NCBI RefSeq assembly: GCF_000495255.1
Contig: NZ_AVAO01000001.1
Coordinates: forward strand, 1-64,000
Origin: Candidatus Phytoplasma tritici
GTDB taxonomy: Bacteria > Bacillota_I > Bacilli_A > Acholeplasmatales > Acholeplasmataceae
Length of the DNA: 64,000 bases
Direction of reading: 5' to 3'
Below are positions 43,409 to 53,214 of the stretch, piece after piece. Each line of letters starts with the position of its first letter. Within the stretch, counting starts at the first letter, position 1. The position numbers and the translations under genes are program-made. The notes beneath the pieces were generated by a model. It was not told where the DNA came from. It did not search any database and saw nothing but the letters and a program-made list of their open reading frames with translations.

Positions 43409-44847
43409 ATGTTATTGGAAATTATGTGTTTATTTAAGGAAATTTCTAAAAATATTTATAAAGTAAAAAAAATATATAATGGTTTAGAGACTTGTTTAAA
43501 AGGTTTTAATTATCCTATGTTTGAACCTTTGAAAAGAATTAGATATCATAAAAAATATCTAAAATTAAAAGAAGAAGAAAGACAATTAGGATTAAGTGAT
43601 GATGATTTGAATTTTGATTATTCTTTGAAAAAACAATTAAAAAAAGTTAAAGTTAAAGAAAATAAACCAAAATTAAAAATTTTAAGGCATTATCGAGAAT
43701 CTACTCAAAATGCTAAGGATAAACCTTTATATAATAAGGTAAATCTATAAAATATACTTGTGAACCTAATATTATGGGACAAGTAAGAAAACGTTTTATT
43801 CGTTTAGTAAGAAAAACTTATTTATCAAATTTGCTTCAAAAGTTTTCTCAAAAAGATTTGGTTTATTCTAAAATGCAAGATTTTCGTTATTTTTGTTCTT
43901 TGGAAACTACTAGATTAGGAACTATTCATTATCATTTTCTTTTTAGTGTTGATGTTTTAAAGTCTTTTGGTGGATATTCTCGTTATTTATGTACTGATTA
44001 AAGAATTATGCTTTGGGTTTGAAAAACCGACCTATTAAAGGAAATAAGAGTATTTTTTATGATGATTATTTAATGCATAAAATAGATGAAAAAGGTAATA
44101 TTAAAATACCTCAAAATTATTACGAGAAAAAGAATGTTAAAGTCCCAAAAATTACTTTGTTTTGGGCTAATGCTTATGCATCTGTTATGAATAAAAATAA
44201 TATAAAACATTATAAACATTTAAATCCAATTAGTCAAAATGTGCAAATTTATAGACCATTATAGACCATCAGAAACTAATCTTAAAAAAATGTTAAAAAT
44301 TGAAATTAATAAATGTAAAGTTTTTGATAAAGGAACTTTTGATATAAAAGATTATATTCCAAAAATTGTTTCTTATGTTAGTAAATATATTACTAAAAAT
44401 GATAAACAAATTGAAACTAATGCTTCTATTGGAATTGATTTTTATAGTCGTCATTTGTTTGGATTTTCTCGTACATGTTTTTCTTGTCCCAAAGAATCTT
44501 TTTTTGCGTTATTTCCTTATGATATAATTAAAGAAATAGAATTAAGTTCATTTCCAATGGTTAATTTTAATTTTTCTAATATATTTGAATGGAATATTAA
44601 ACAAACAATTAATGGAAGAAATATTAAAATTCCACATAATTTAACTTTGTTGTTTAAATCTTATATGGCTCCAAATCAATTTCAAAATTCTAATTATTTT
44701 AGTTTAAATTTATCTAGTATTCAACCAAAAAATTATTTTCTTAATAAGAATTTTAAAAAATATTTTAAATTACAAAAACTTAAATTAAAACTTAAAAAAG
44801 ATTATGAAAAACAAGATATTAAAATATTAAATAAAGTTGAATGTTAA
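43409..44847 (+). pseudogene. HUH-endonuclease Rep-like protein, broken by three frameshifts
   Basis: Four overlapping or adjacent frames make one protein of roughly 475 residues. The pieces are 43409-43750 (basic, helical), about 43737-44001 (VRKRFIRLVRKTYLSNLLQK, LGTIHYHFLFSVDV), 44000-44264 (LFWANAYASVMNKNN) and 44239-44847 (DYIPKIVSYVSKYITKND ... HLFGFSRTCFSCPKES). HYHFLF flanked by hydrophobic residues is the HUH motif. YVSKYITK fits the Y-x-x-x-K nucleophile motif of rolling-circle Rep proteins like those of microviruses and related plasmids. The last break is due to an exact 10-bp duplication at 44250-44269. No intact copy is in the window. Confidence 0.72.
44250..44269 (+). repeat. 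10-bp tandem duplication inside the Rep relic
   Basis: TATAGACCAT is present twice in a row (44250-44259 and 44260-44269). Removing one copy would join QNVQIYRP with SETNLKKMLKIEI in a single frame. It is therefore the cause of this frameshift. Confidence 0.85.
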
Positions 44848-44956
44848 TATTGGTATAGATATCTTGAAAATAATTATATTCAAAGTTTTCAATCTTCTCC
44901 TTAATTTAATTTGATTTAATTAAATTAGTTTAAATTAAATATTTTTAATTAATTTT

Positions 44957-44984
44957 GCTGTCTAATTATTAGACGGCTTTTTTT
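44957..44984 (+). terminator. Terminator after the helicase-Rep relic
   Basis: GCTGTCTAA (44957-44965) and TTAGACGGC (44969-44977) pair with one G-T, with a three-base loop, followed by seven or eight Ts. It lies about 110 bases after the Rep relic and marks the end of that unit. Confidence 0.82.
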
Positions 44985-45096
44985 GTTGGAAAAAAATAAA
45001 CAAAATTATTCATAAAGTAAAAAAAACTTAAAAAAATTTCAAATTATTAAAATTATTAATGTTATAATATAAGTAATAAGAAAAAGATTTTTTTAA
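44971..45096 (+). repeat. 126-bp dispersed repeat, copy 2
   Basis: Closely similar to 1312-1437. It starts inside the terminator above and includes an extended -10 box (TGTTATAAT, TATAAT at 45063-45068). The promoter would read into the decayed gene at 45154. Confidence 0.7.
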
Positions 45097-45153
45097 AAAG
45101 AAACAATATTTTGAAAAAACTCATTAATCGCCTATAAACCCCCCTTTGATTAA

Positions 45154-45584
45154 ATGAATGCATTAAAACAAAAACAACAAACACCTTTTGAAACTACAAT
45201 TAAAAGATCACAAACATATTTATTAAAAAAAAGATATTTTTTTAAGTGATTTAAGAGGGGCTTTTTATCAAGCTTATGGTATTAAAAATCATTGATGCAG
45301 AAAAACGTTTTACTGAATTTAAAACATTAGTTAATGCTTATAATGATAAAATTGGAAGACCTCTTTATTCAGGTGAAGAAATTGATTATTTCAACCTAAC
45401 CTTAAATCCTAAAATTGATTAATTAATGGAAGAAGTTTGTGCTGATAAATTAATTGAACAGTTAGTGGTATCCTAAAGAAATTTTATTCAAAAAAATAAA
45501 GAACAATTAAAAAACAAAGATTTATATGCAGCATTTCAAAAAATTTATGGAGGCATAGAAAAATTAACCAAATATAAAGATTAA
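45154..45584 (+). pseudogene. Hypothetical PMU-type protein, several stops
   Basis: ATG 45154 opens MNALKQKQQTPFETTIKRSQ. The frame changes around 45235 to DIFLSDLRGAFYQAYGIK and again to IDAEKRFTEFKTLVNAYNDK and RPLYSGEEIDYFNLTLNPKID. After a TAA come MEEVCADKLIEQL and NKEQLKNKDLYAAFQKIYGG up to 45584. A soluble helical protein is suggested. I do not recognise it. Confidence 0.5.
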
Positions 45585-45875
45585 AGTATAATAGTTATCA
45601 ATAAATATAATAATATATTAAAATTAATATAGAAAATTATATATAATTATAAATCTTTATAATAAATACAATTAAATAATTATATTAAATAATGTATATT
45701 TATATCCATTATTTTTTTTATTATTAATTAACATTTTTTATCTTTGTTGGATAATTTGAATAAATTATTTATATTAACATTATGTTATTGTATTTTGATA
45801 TATGTTATAATTGAGGTGATAAAAGTGATATAATAATTCTTTAAAAATAAATTTATCAAGTATATTAGAAAATTA
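45585..45875 (+). other. Very AT-rich intergenic region
   Basis: Mostly A and T with scattered TATAAT-like words (one at about 45805, TGTTATAATTG, is an extended -10 shape) that may serve the membrane protein gene at 45890. Nothing else seen. Confidence 0.5.
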
Positions 45876-45889
45876 AAAGGAGCAATATT

Positions 45890-46612
45890 TTGTATTCTTC
45901 AATCACTCAAAAGACTAAAAAGCCTTTGCATAAATATATTCTAGCAGCTCATATACTTGCTTTAGCTCTTATATTATTTCATCTCTCTAAACAAATGGGA
46001 TTATATGATTATTTTAGGTCTCCTTTAACTTATAAAGCTTATTTGAATCTTGCTTTAGTACCTTTATTTTATTTAGGTTTTTTCTTTGGATTTAAGAAAG
46101 CTTCTTTAATGCTTCTTATTTATATTTTTTGTGAATTTGTAACTACTTTGGGGCATTTTTGGATTTTAGCTGATTATGATATTTTTTTGCTTGAAAAAAT
46201 AAATATTAATAAAGTACCTTTTTTTATACTGAATTATCTTTTAAAAACTTTAATGCCTCTTTTATCTTGGTCTTTTACAGGATTGTTATATTGTAAAGAT
46301 TTAAGTCATTTTAATATTAATAAAAAAAATATTATACGTTTATTAATCATTTTAATTATAATTATGTTAATTCATACTTGTCTTTATGCTATAAATGGTT
46401 ATTTATGTTATTTGCCAAGTATTAAATATATTCTAAAAGACAATCCCCATTATAATATCTTTTTTGCTAATGGGATAATTTCTTTTATTACTATTTTTGT
46501 TCTTAATTTAGAAACAGTTATTACTTGTAATTTATTATTATTGGGTTGTATTATTTATCTTAATCCAAGATTAAAGATTATTTATCAAACTTATTTTTAT
46601 GATAATAAATAA
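45890..46612 (+). CDS. Six-helix membrane protein, possibly an ECF transporter S component
   Basis: 240 residues from TTG 45890, with AAAAGGAG eight bases before. Six hydrophobic segments of about 20 residues are spaced over the chain (ILAAHILALALILFHL, LALVPLFYLGFFFGF, SLMLLIYIFCEFVTTLG, and others). The number, size and a loop such as PLFYLGFFFGFKKASL resemble vitamin-binding S components of ECF importers, but no diagnostic motif is clear. No adjacent partner gene. A general hypothetical membrane protein is the safe label. Confidence 0.65.
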   Translation: MYSSITQKTKKPLHKYILAAHILALALILFHLSKQMGLYDYFRSPLTYKAYLNLALVPLFYLGFFFGFKKASLMLLIYIFCEFVTTLGHFWILADYDIFLLEKININKVPFFILNYLLKTLMPLLSWSFTGLLYCKDLSHFNINKKNIIRLLIILIIIMLIHTCLYAINGYLCYLPSIKYILKDNPHYNIFFANGIISFITIFVLNLETVITCNLLLLGCIIYLNPRLKIIYQTYFYDNK

Positions 46613-46755
46613 TAACATAAATGAATAAATATAATAACAAACAAAATAAATAAAAAACTTTGTTGCAATTTCCAATAAGATAATTTAACAATATTTACTA
46701 CAAACATAAAATAATTTTTTGAATCATCCCAAACCTAATTAATTCTTTTAACACT

Positions 46756-46783
46756 TGCTAATTATTAAATCTTATGATATAAT
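46756..46783 (+). promoter_or_regulatory. groES-groEL promoter
   Basis: TTGCTA (46756-46761), a 16-base spacer ending TG plus one base, and TATAAT (46778-46783). It is just upstream of the CIRCE-like element. Confidence 0.75.
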
Positions 46784-46792
46784 AAAATTGCT

Positions 46793-46818
46793 TTGGCACT
46801 TAAATTATTTAGTGCTAA
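46793..46818 (+). promoter_or_regulatory. CIRCE-like heat-shock operator
   Basis: TTGGCACTT and TAGTGCTAA at 46793-46801 and 46810-46818 match the CIRCE arms (TTAGCACTC and GAGTGCTAA) at seven and eight of nine positions, but the spacer is eight instead of nine. CIRCE is bound by the HrcA repressor. It begins ten bases after the -10 box, the usual place for blocking transcription of groES-groEL. Spacer change may weaken it. Confidence 0.72.
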
Positions 46819-46885
46819 AATTAAGTCTCATTACAAAAATATTTTATTTACTATAATAAATTACTAAATTAAAAGGAGTTTAATC

Positions 46886-47155
46886 ATGAAACAAAAAACA
46901 ATTATCCCTTTACATGATAATGTTGTTTTAAAATTGAAAATGGAAGAAACTAAAACAGCTAGTGGAATTATTTTGGCTTTATCAGAAAAAGAAAAATCCT
47001 CTGTTGGTGTTGTTGTTGAAGTAGGTTCCAAAGTTGAAGGTTTAAAAAAACATGATGAAGTAGTTTATAAAAGCTATTCTGGTAGCAAAGTTACTTTAGG
47101 AGAAAAAGATTATTTAATTGTTGCTTTAAAAGATATTTTGGCACAAATTAAATAA
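46886..47155 (+). CDS. groS: Co-chaperonin GroES
   Basis: 89 residues: IPLHDNVVLKLKMEETKTAS-GIIL, then VVEVGSKVEGLKKHDEVVYK and ILAQIK. The mobile loop is present (KMEETKTASGIIL). AAAAGGAG precedes ATG. It caps GroEL rings. 143 bases separate it from groL. Confidence 0.96.
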   Translation: MKQKTIIPLHDNVVLKLKMEETKTASGIILALSEKEKSSVGVVVEVGSKVEGLKKHDEVVYKSYSGSKVTLGEKDYLIVALKDILAQIK

Positions 47156-47283
47156 GATAATATAGATAAGAGATAAAATATAGATAAGATAAATAATTAT
47201 AAACTAAATATTAATAAATAAAAAGACAATATTTTAAACCCTTTTTAAAATCATAAATCATAAAAATATTAATAAATCAATAA

Positions 47284-48909
<1,626 letters not shown>

Positions 48910-49065
48910 TTTTTGTAACTAATAAAGCTTTATTTTTTTAATTATTATCTCTCATTTTTTCTTTTTTCGTGTTAAAATAATAATAGGTTTTGATTGTCTT
49001 TTAACTCTCTGTTAGAAAACAACTCAAACCATATGATTATATAATACAAGAAAGGAGAACAAACA

Positions 49066-49560
49066 ATGCAAAATCAAAAAAATCAAAAATATTTAGTTTC
49101 TAAAGTTATAGTTTTATTTGCTGCTGTTTTTTTAATGTTTGTTGGCGTTCAAGTTTTTGCTGCTGATACTGCTACCAATTTAGGTTCATTACAAGCACCT
49201 AAACAACCACTTACTTTTTCATCAGACGAAGAAGCTGGGAAATTACCTTCTGTTGTTCAAGCTTTAAAAGTTCTTAAAGCAGACCAAAGTTTAATTAATA
49301 TTTTAACAGAAGCAAATGTTGATGTTTCAACCGATTCAACTGACACAAATTCAAAAAAAGTAATAATTAAAGCTAAATCTACAAAAACTGATGTTGTTAC
49401 AGGTGAATTATCTTTAAATTATGTAGTTGACGCTAATAAAGGCGTTGCTGCTGCTACACCTTTTTACAAATCATGGTGGTTTTTAACATTATTAGTTGTT
49501 ACAGTTGTTGCTGTTGCTAGTGGTGTTGTTTTCTTTGTTAAAAAAAACAAAAAAAACTAA
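49066..49560 (+). CDS. amp: Antigenic membrane protein Amp (short variant)
   Basis: 164 residues, GAAAGGAG before ATG. An N-terminal signal (about 13-32) ends at VFA/ADT near residue 32. A hydrophilic external part of about 105 residues contains LGSLQAPKQPLTFSSDEE and VSTDSTDTNSKKV. A C-terminal helix (about 137-158) anchors it, with a basic end KKNKKN. Amp is the abundant surface antigen of aster-yellows-group phytoplasmas, is known to contact insect-vector actin and evolves under positive selection. From memory other Amp proteins are near 230 residues, so the external domain here looks shorter. Confidence 0.9.
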   Translation: MQNQKNQKYLVSKVIVLFAAVFLMFVGVQVFAADTATNLGSLQAPKQPLTFSSDEEAGKLPSVVQALKVLKADQSLINILTEANVDVSTDSTDTNSKKVIIKAKSTKTDVVTGELSLNYVVDANKGVAAATPFYKSWWFLTLLVVTVVAVASGVVFFVKKNKKN

Positions 49561-49587
49561 TTAATCCCTAAATTATATTCTTTTTAA

Positions 49588-49619
49588 AAAAGCTAGGTTT
49601 TTTAACCTAGTTTTTTTTG
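49588..49619 (+). terminator. Terminator of amp
   Basis: CTAGGTT (49593-49599) and AACCTAG (49604-49610) pair perfectly with a TTTT loop, and eight Ts follow. It lies about 30 bases after amp. Confidence 0.9.
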
Positions 49620-49968
49620 TTTATCTTTATTATTAATAATAGTTTTTAGCAATAAAATAATCTTTATAAATACAATTATAATCAAAAATTATTATTAATA
49701 ATAAAAAAGAATTAATTATAAGGTTTTATTTGGGAAAATTATTAAAAAATTATATAATATATATAATGGTTTTTATTTTTTTATCATCCCCCAAACCATA
49801 AATTAAATACTTATCAATTTATTTAATATTATAAAAAATTATTTAAATATAAACAATAAAAATTATAGTTATTATCATTAAATTATCTTAATAAAAAAAT
49901 ATTAATTATCATAAATATTAATCTTTAATTATTAAATAATTAATAACTAAGGAAGCAAATTAAAGAAA
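49620..49968 (+). other. AT-rich intergenic region upstream of nadE
   Basis: No gene. Short A/T repeats (TATATAATATATATAATGG, about 49752-49770) could hold a promoter. GGAAGC lies before the nadE start. Confidence 0.5.
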
Positions 49969-51897
49969 ATGTACAAAAACGGTGCTATTAAAATTGAATT
50001 AGCAAGTCCTCCTTTAACAGTAGGCAATCCCTTAAAAAATGCTTATAGTATGCAAAATGTTCTAAAAAAAAGTAAAGCCAGTTTTGTTTTGTTCCCCGAA
50101 CTTTGTTTAAGTAGTTATACAGCAGGAGATCTTTTTTTTGAAACTACTTTTTTAGAACAAAATTTTCAAGCTCTAGATTGGCTTTTAAAAAATAATTCTT
50201 TTGAAGGAGTCTATATTTTAGGTATGCCTCTTGCTTTGCATGAAGTTTTATTTAATGTAGCAGTTATCATTCAAAAAGATAAAATATTAGGAATAACCCC
50301 TAAAAAAACTATTCCCAATTATAAAGAATTTAGTGAAAAAAGATGGTTTCAATCAGGTAACACCTGCGAATCCCAATACATCCAAATTTTGGGTCAAACA
50401 GTTCCTTTTGGAGATGTTTTATTTATTAATTCTCAATTTGATATTATTTTTGGAGTAGAAATTTGTCAAGATTTATGGACTGTCTTTTCTCCTGGCGATC
50501 TACTTTCTTTAAATGGGGCTCATTTAATTTTTAATCCTTCTGCTTCAACCGATCACATAGGAAAACTTGATTTAAGAAAAAATGCTGTTCTTGATCATTC
50601 TCGCAAACAAATTGGAGGCTATTTTTACACCAGTAGTGGAATTACTGAATCCACTGTTGATAATTTATTTTCTAACCACAAAATGGCTGCTTTGTTAGGT
50701 GAAATGGTCGCCGAAAAAGATTTATTTAATCAAGATGTAAGTTTAGTAGTTGATGTTTGTGTTGATTTAATTAAATTTCAAAGAAGAATTGATACTACTT
50801 ATGGTGACCAAAGAATAGGCAAACAACATCCTTTTTTGAAAGCTTATTTTGAACTTAAAGAAACGCCTCATTATTATTTTGAAAAACCAATTAATCAAAC
50901 ACCTTTTATTCCTCAATCAAATGTCGCTTCACACTTAAAATTGGCAAACGAAATCCAAGTATTAGCACTTAAAACCAAACTTAGTAATTTGAATGCCAAA
51001 ATAATTGTAGAAATTACTGAAAATATTAAAGATTTATTAACTTTGGTAGTTGCTTTTCAAAGTTTTTCCTTATTGCAAAAACCGTTAGAAGATTTCATTA
51101 TAATCCTAAATCCACTTCTTTTTTCTAACCCAACTCATTATCAACTCCTCAAAGATTTTTTACAAACTAAAGGAGTTTGCCACATTTGTGAAAGTAGTTT
51201 TTTAAAGAAAAAAGATTTGTTAGCTTTTTTGGGACTTGACAAAACTGATGCCACTACTAATCTAACCCATGCCATAAACGACACAAGCGCAACAAATGAA
51301 GCAAATGAAACAGCTACTTTAGTCAACTATATTAACAACATTTCTACTTTGTCAAACGAGTTTGCTTCTTGTCCCAAAGACCTAGATCAAGTTTTTTTAA
51401 AGGAATTTGCTTCCCAAACGCAAAAGTTTTTGTTTTTAGAAAATAATAATTTTTCGGATATGGCTTTAGGAAAAAACAATCCTCGTAGTCATTACGACCA
51501 CATTTATAATGTCAATGTTGGCGTTCCTAACGTTTTAGTTAAAGAATTATTACTTTATCATTTAGAAAACAACCATTTACAAATTGCACCTGCCTTAAAA
51601 AAATTATATCAAAAATTAGTACAAGAAAACATTAATCAAAAATTAATTATGGAAGATTTTATTCTTTGTTGCCATATCAAAAAAGGTTTTACCAAAACCA
51701 AAATTGCTTGGTTATTACAAATTGCCTTTGATTTAAGTCCAGAAAAAAGCAATCAATTAGTTATTTCATATCTTAAAACTTTTTATCAAAACCAATTTAA
51801 AAGACAAAATATGGCACCAGGTCCTAAAGTTTTAGAAAATAGTCTTTCTCCCAGAAATGAATTTTTACTTCCTATTTATCTACAAAGACAAGAATAA
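49969..51897 (+). CDS. nadE: NadE-family protein: glutaminase domain with degenerate NAD synthetase domain
   Basis: 642 residues, the size of glutamine-dependent NAD synthetases of the mycobacterial type. The nitrilase-like N-terminal domain keeps the catalytic triad: Glu44 in LFPELCLSSY, Lys112/113 in PKKTIPNYKEF and Cys166 in FGVEICQDLW. In the C-terminal domain the ATP P-loop SGG-x-D-S is absent: residues 345-362 read IIVEITENIKDLLTLVVA, where the family has ...VSGGLDST.... A second motif, G-T-G-D-L-S-E-x-A-x-G-W, is reduced to NFSDMALGKNN (about 499-509). Yet SHYDHIYNVNVGVPNVLV and the end GPKVLENSLSPR are kept. It cannot work as an ordinary synthetase; a glutaminase or amidase role, or incipient loss, is inferred. 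Confidence 0.85.
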   Translation: MYKNGAIKIELASPPLTVGNPLKNAYSMQNVLKKSKASFVLFPELCLSSYTAGDLFFETTFLEQNFQALDWLLKNNSFEGVYILGMPLALHEVLFNVAVIIQKDKILGITPKKTIPNYKEFSEKRWFQSGNTCESQYIQILGQTVPFGDVLFINSQFDIIFGVEICQDLWTVFSPGDLLSLNGAHLIFNPSASTDHIGKLDLRKNAVLDHSRKQIGGYFYTSSGITESTVDNLFSNHKMAALLGEMVAEKDLFNQDVSLVVDVCVDLIKFQRRIDTTYGDQRIGKQHPFLKAYFELKETPHYYFEKPINQTPFIPQSNVASHLKLANEIQVLALKTKLSNLNAKIIVEITENIKDLLTLVVAFQSFSLLQKPLEDFIIILNPLLFSNPTHYQLLKDFLQTKGVCHICESSFLKKKDLLAFLGLDKTDATTNLTHAINDTSATNEANETATLVNYINNISTLSNEFASCPKDLDQVFLKEFASQTQKFLFLENNNFSDMALGKNNPRSHYDHIYNVNVGVPNVLVKELLLYHLENNHLQIAPALKKLYQKLVQENINQKLIMEDFILCCHIKKGFTKTKIAWLLQIAFDLSPEKSNQLVISYLKTFYQNQFKRQNMAPGPKVLENSLSPRNEFLLPIYLQRQE

Positions 51898-52012
51898 AAA
51901 TTAATAAATCAAAGTTCCAAAAACATAATAATACCAAAACATCATAAAATATCATCCAAATAACAAATTAAAAAACACATAACAAATTAAAAACAAAGAA
52001 AAGGAGCAAAAA

Positions 52013-53149
52013 ATGACAAAAGTTGTTGTTGGTTTATCAGGCGGAGTTGATAGTGCTGTTGCTGCTTTTCTTTTAAAAAAACAAGGTTATTTGGTAGAAG
52101 CAGTTTTTATGCGTAATTGGGATAGCAATCTTAATTTTGATATCCAAGGTAATCCCACTTTAAATGACATATGCCCGCAAGAACTAGATTATAAAGATGC
52201 CTTAAAAGTGTCTGAACAACTAGGAATTAAGTTGCATCGTGTTGATTTTATTGAAGAATATTGGCAAAAAGTCTTTATGTCTTTTATCAAAACCTTTGAA
52301 AATAATCTTACTCCGAATCCTGATATTTTGTGTAATAATGAAATTAAATTTAGAGCTTTTATTGAGTATGCAACAACAAAACTTGACCCTCAATATATTG
52401 CTATGGGACATTATGCTAATATCATATATGAAACTTTTTCGGACCAAAAATTAGTTCCGCGACTTGCTTGTGCTGTGGATCAAAACAAAGATCAAACTTA
52501 TTTTTTATCACAACTAACAACTAAACAATTACAAAATATTTTGTTTCCTTTGGGTAATCTCACCAAAAAAGAAGTACGCCAAATTGCTTTAGAAAATAAT
52601 TTAATTAATGCCACTAAAAAAGATTCCACAGGGATTTGTTTTATTGGTGAAAGAAATTTTTTTCAATTTCTAAGCAACTATTTACCCACTCAAAAAGGTG
52701 ATATTAAAACTTTGGATGGTACTTTTGTAGCACATCACAAAGGAGTAATGTATTATACCATAGGGCAACGCAAAAATTTAGGTTTGGGTGATATTCCCAG
52801 CCAAAAACCTTGGTTTGTCGTGGGAAAACATCTTCCAACTAACACTTTATACGTAGAACAAGGTAGTACACATCCTTATTTATATAGTGACAAAGCCTTA
52901 ATTTGTGATATTGTTTGGCGCGGCAAAAAAACCAATTTGCACTTGCAAGCCAAAATGCGCTACCGCCAACCCAATCAAGATGTTATTTTAACTTGGATAG
53001 ACCAAAACACCTTAGAAATTCATTATCCTCAAAAAATTAAAGCAGTAACTCCAGGGCAAATATGTGCTTTTTATGATAACAATATTTGTTGTGGTGCAGG
53101 TGTTATTAAAGAAGTTTATTTTAAAGGCACAAAAAGACTATACACTTAA
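52013..53149 (+). CDS. mnmA: tRNA 2-thiouridylase MnmA
   Basis: 378 residues, with AAAGGAG before ATG. P-loop GLSGGVDSAVAAF, tRNA-binding NPDILCN with catalytic Cys107 and KDSTGICFIGE with Cys209 are present. A TIGQRKNLGLG motif follows and then a beta-barrel end. It thiolates U34 of tRNA-Lys, -Glu and -Gln. Sulfur must come from a desulfurase not seen in the window. Confidence 0.97.
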   Translation: MTKVVVGLSGGVDSAVAAFLLKKQGYLVEAVFMRNWDSNLNFDIQGNPTLNDICPQELDYKDALKVSEQLGIKLHRVDFIEEYWQKVFMSFIKTFENNLTPNPDILCNNEIKFRAFIEYATTKLDPQYIAMGHYANIIYETFSDQKLVPRLACAVDQNKDQTYFLSQLTTKQLQNILFPLGNLTKKEVRQIALENNLINATKKDSTGICFIGERNFFQFLSNYLPTQKGDIKTLDGTFVAHHKGVMYYTIGQRKNLGLGDIPSQKPWFVVGKHLPTNTLYVEQGSTHPYLYSDKALICDIVWRGKKTNLHLQAKMRYRQPNQDVILTWIDQNTLEIHYPQKIKAVTPGQICAFYDNNICCGAGVIKEVYFKGTKRLYT

Positions 53150-53214
53150 TTTTTTTTGATTCCTTTTGTTTTCTTTTCGTTTTTTTTCAAATCCTTAAAA
53201 AAGAAGGTGATAAG

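Noticed and set aside
52220-52454. Frames of 71-75 codons on both strands inside mnmA
   Set aside because: Shadows of the conserved enzyme gene.
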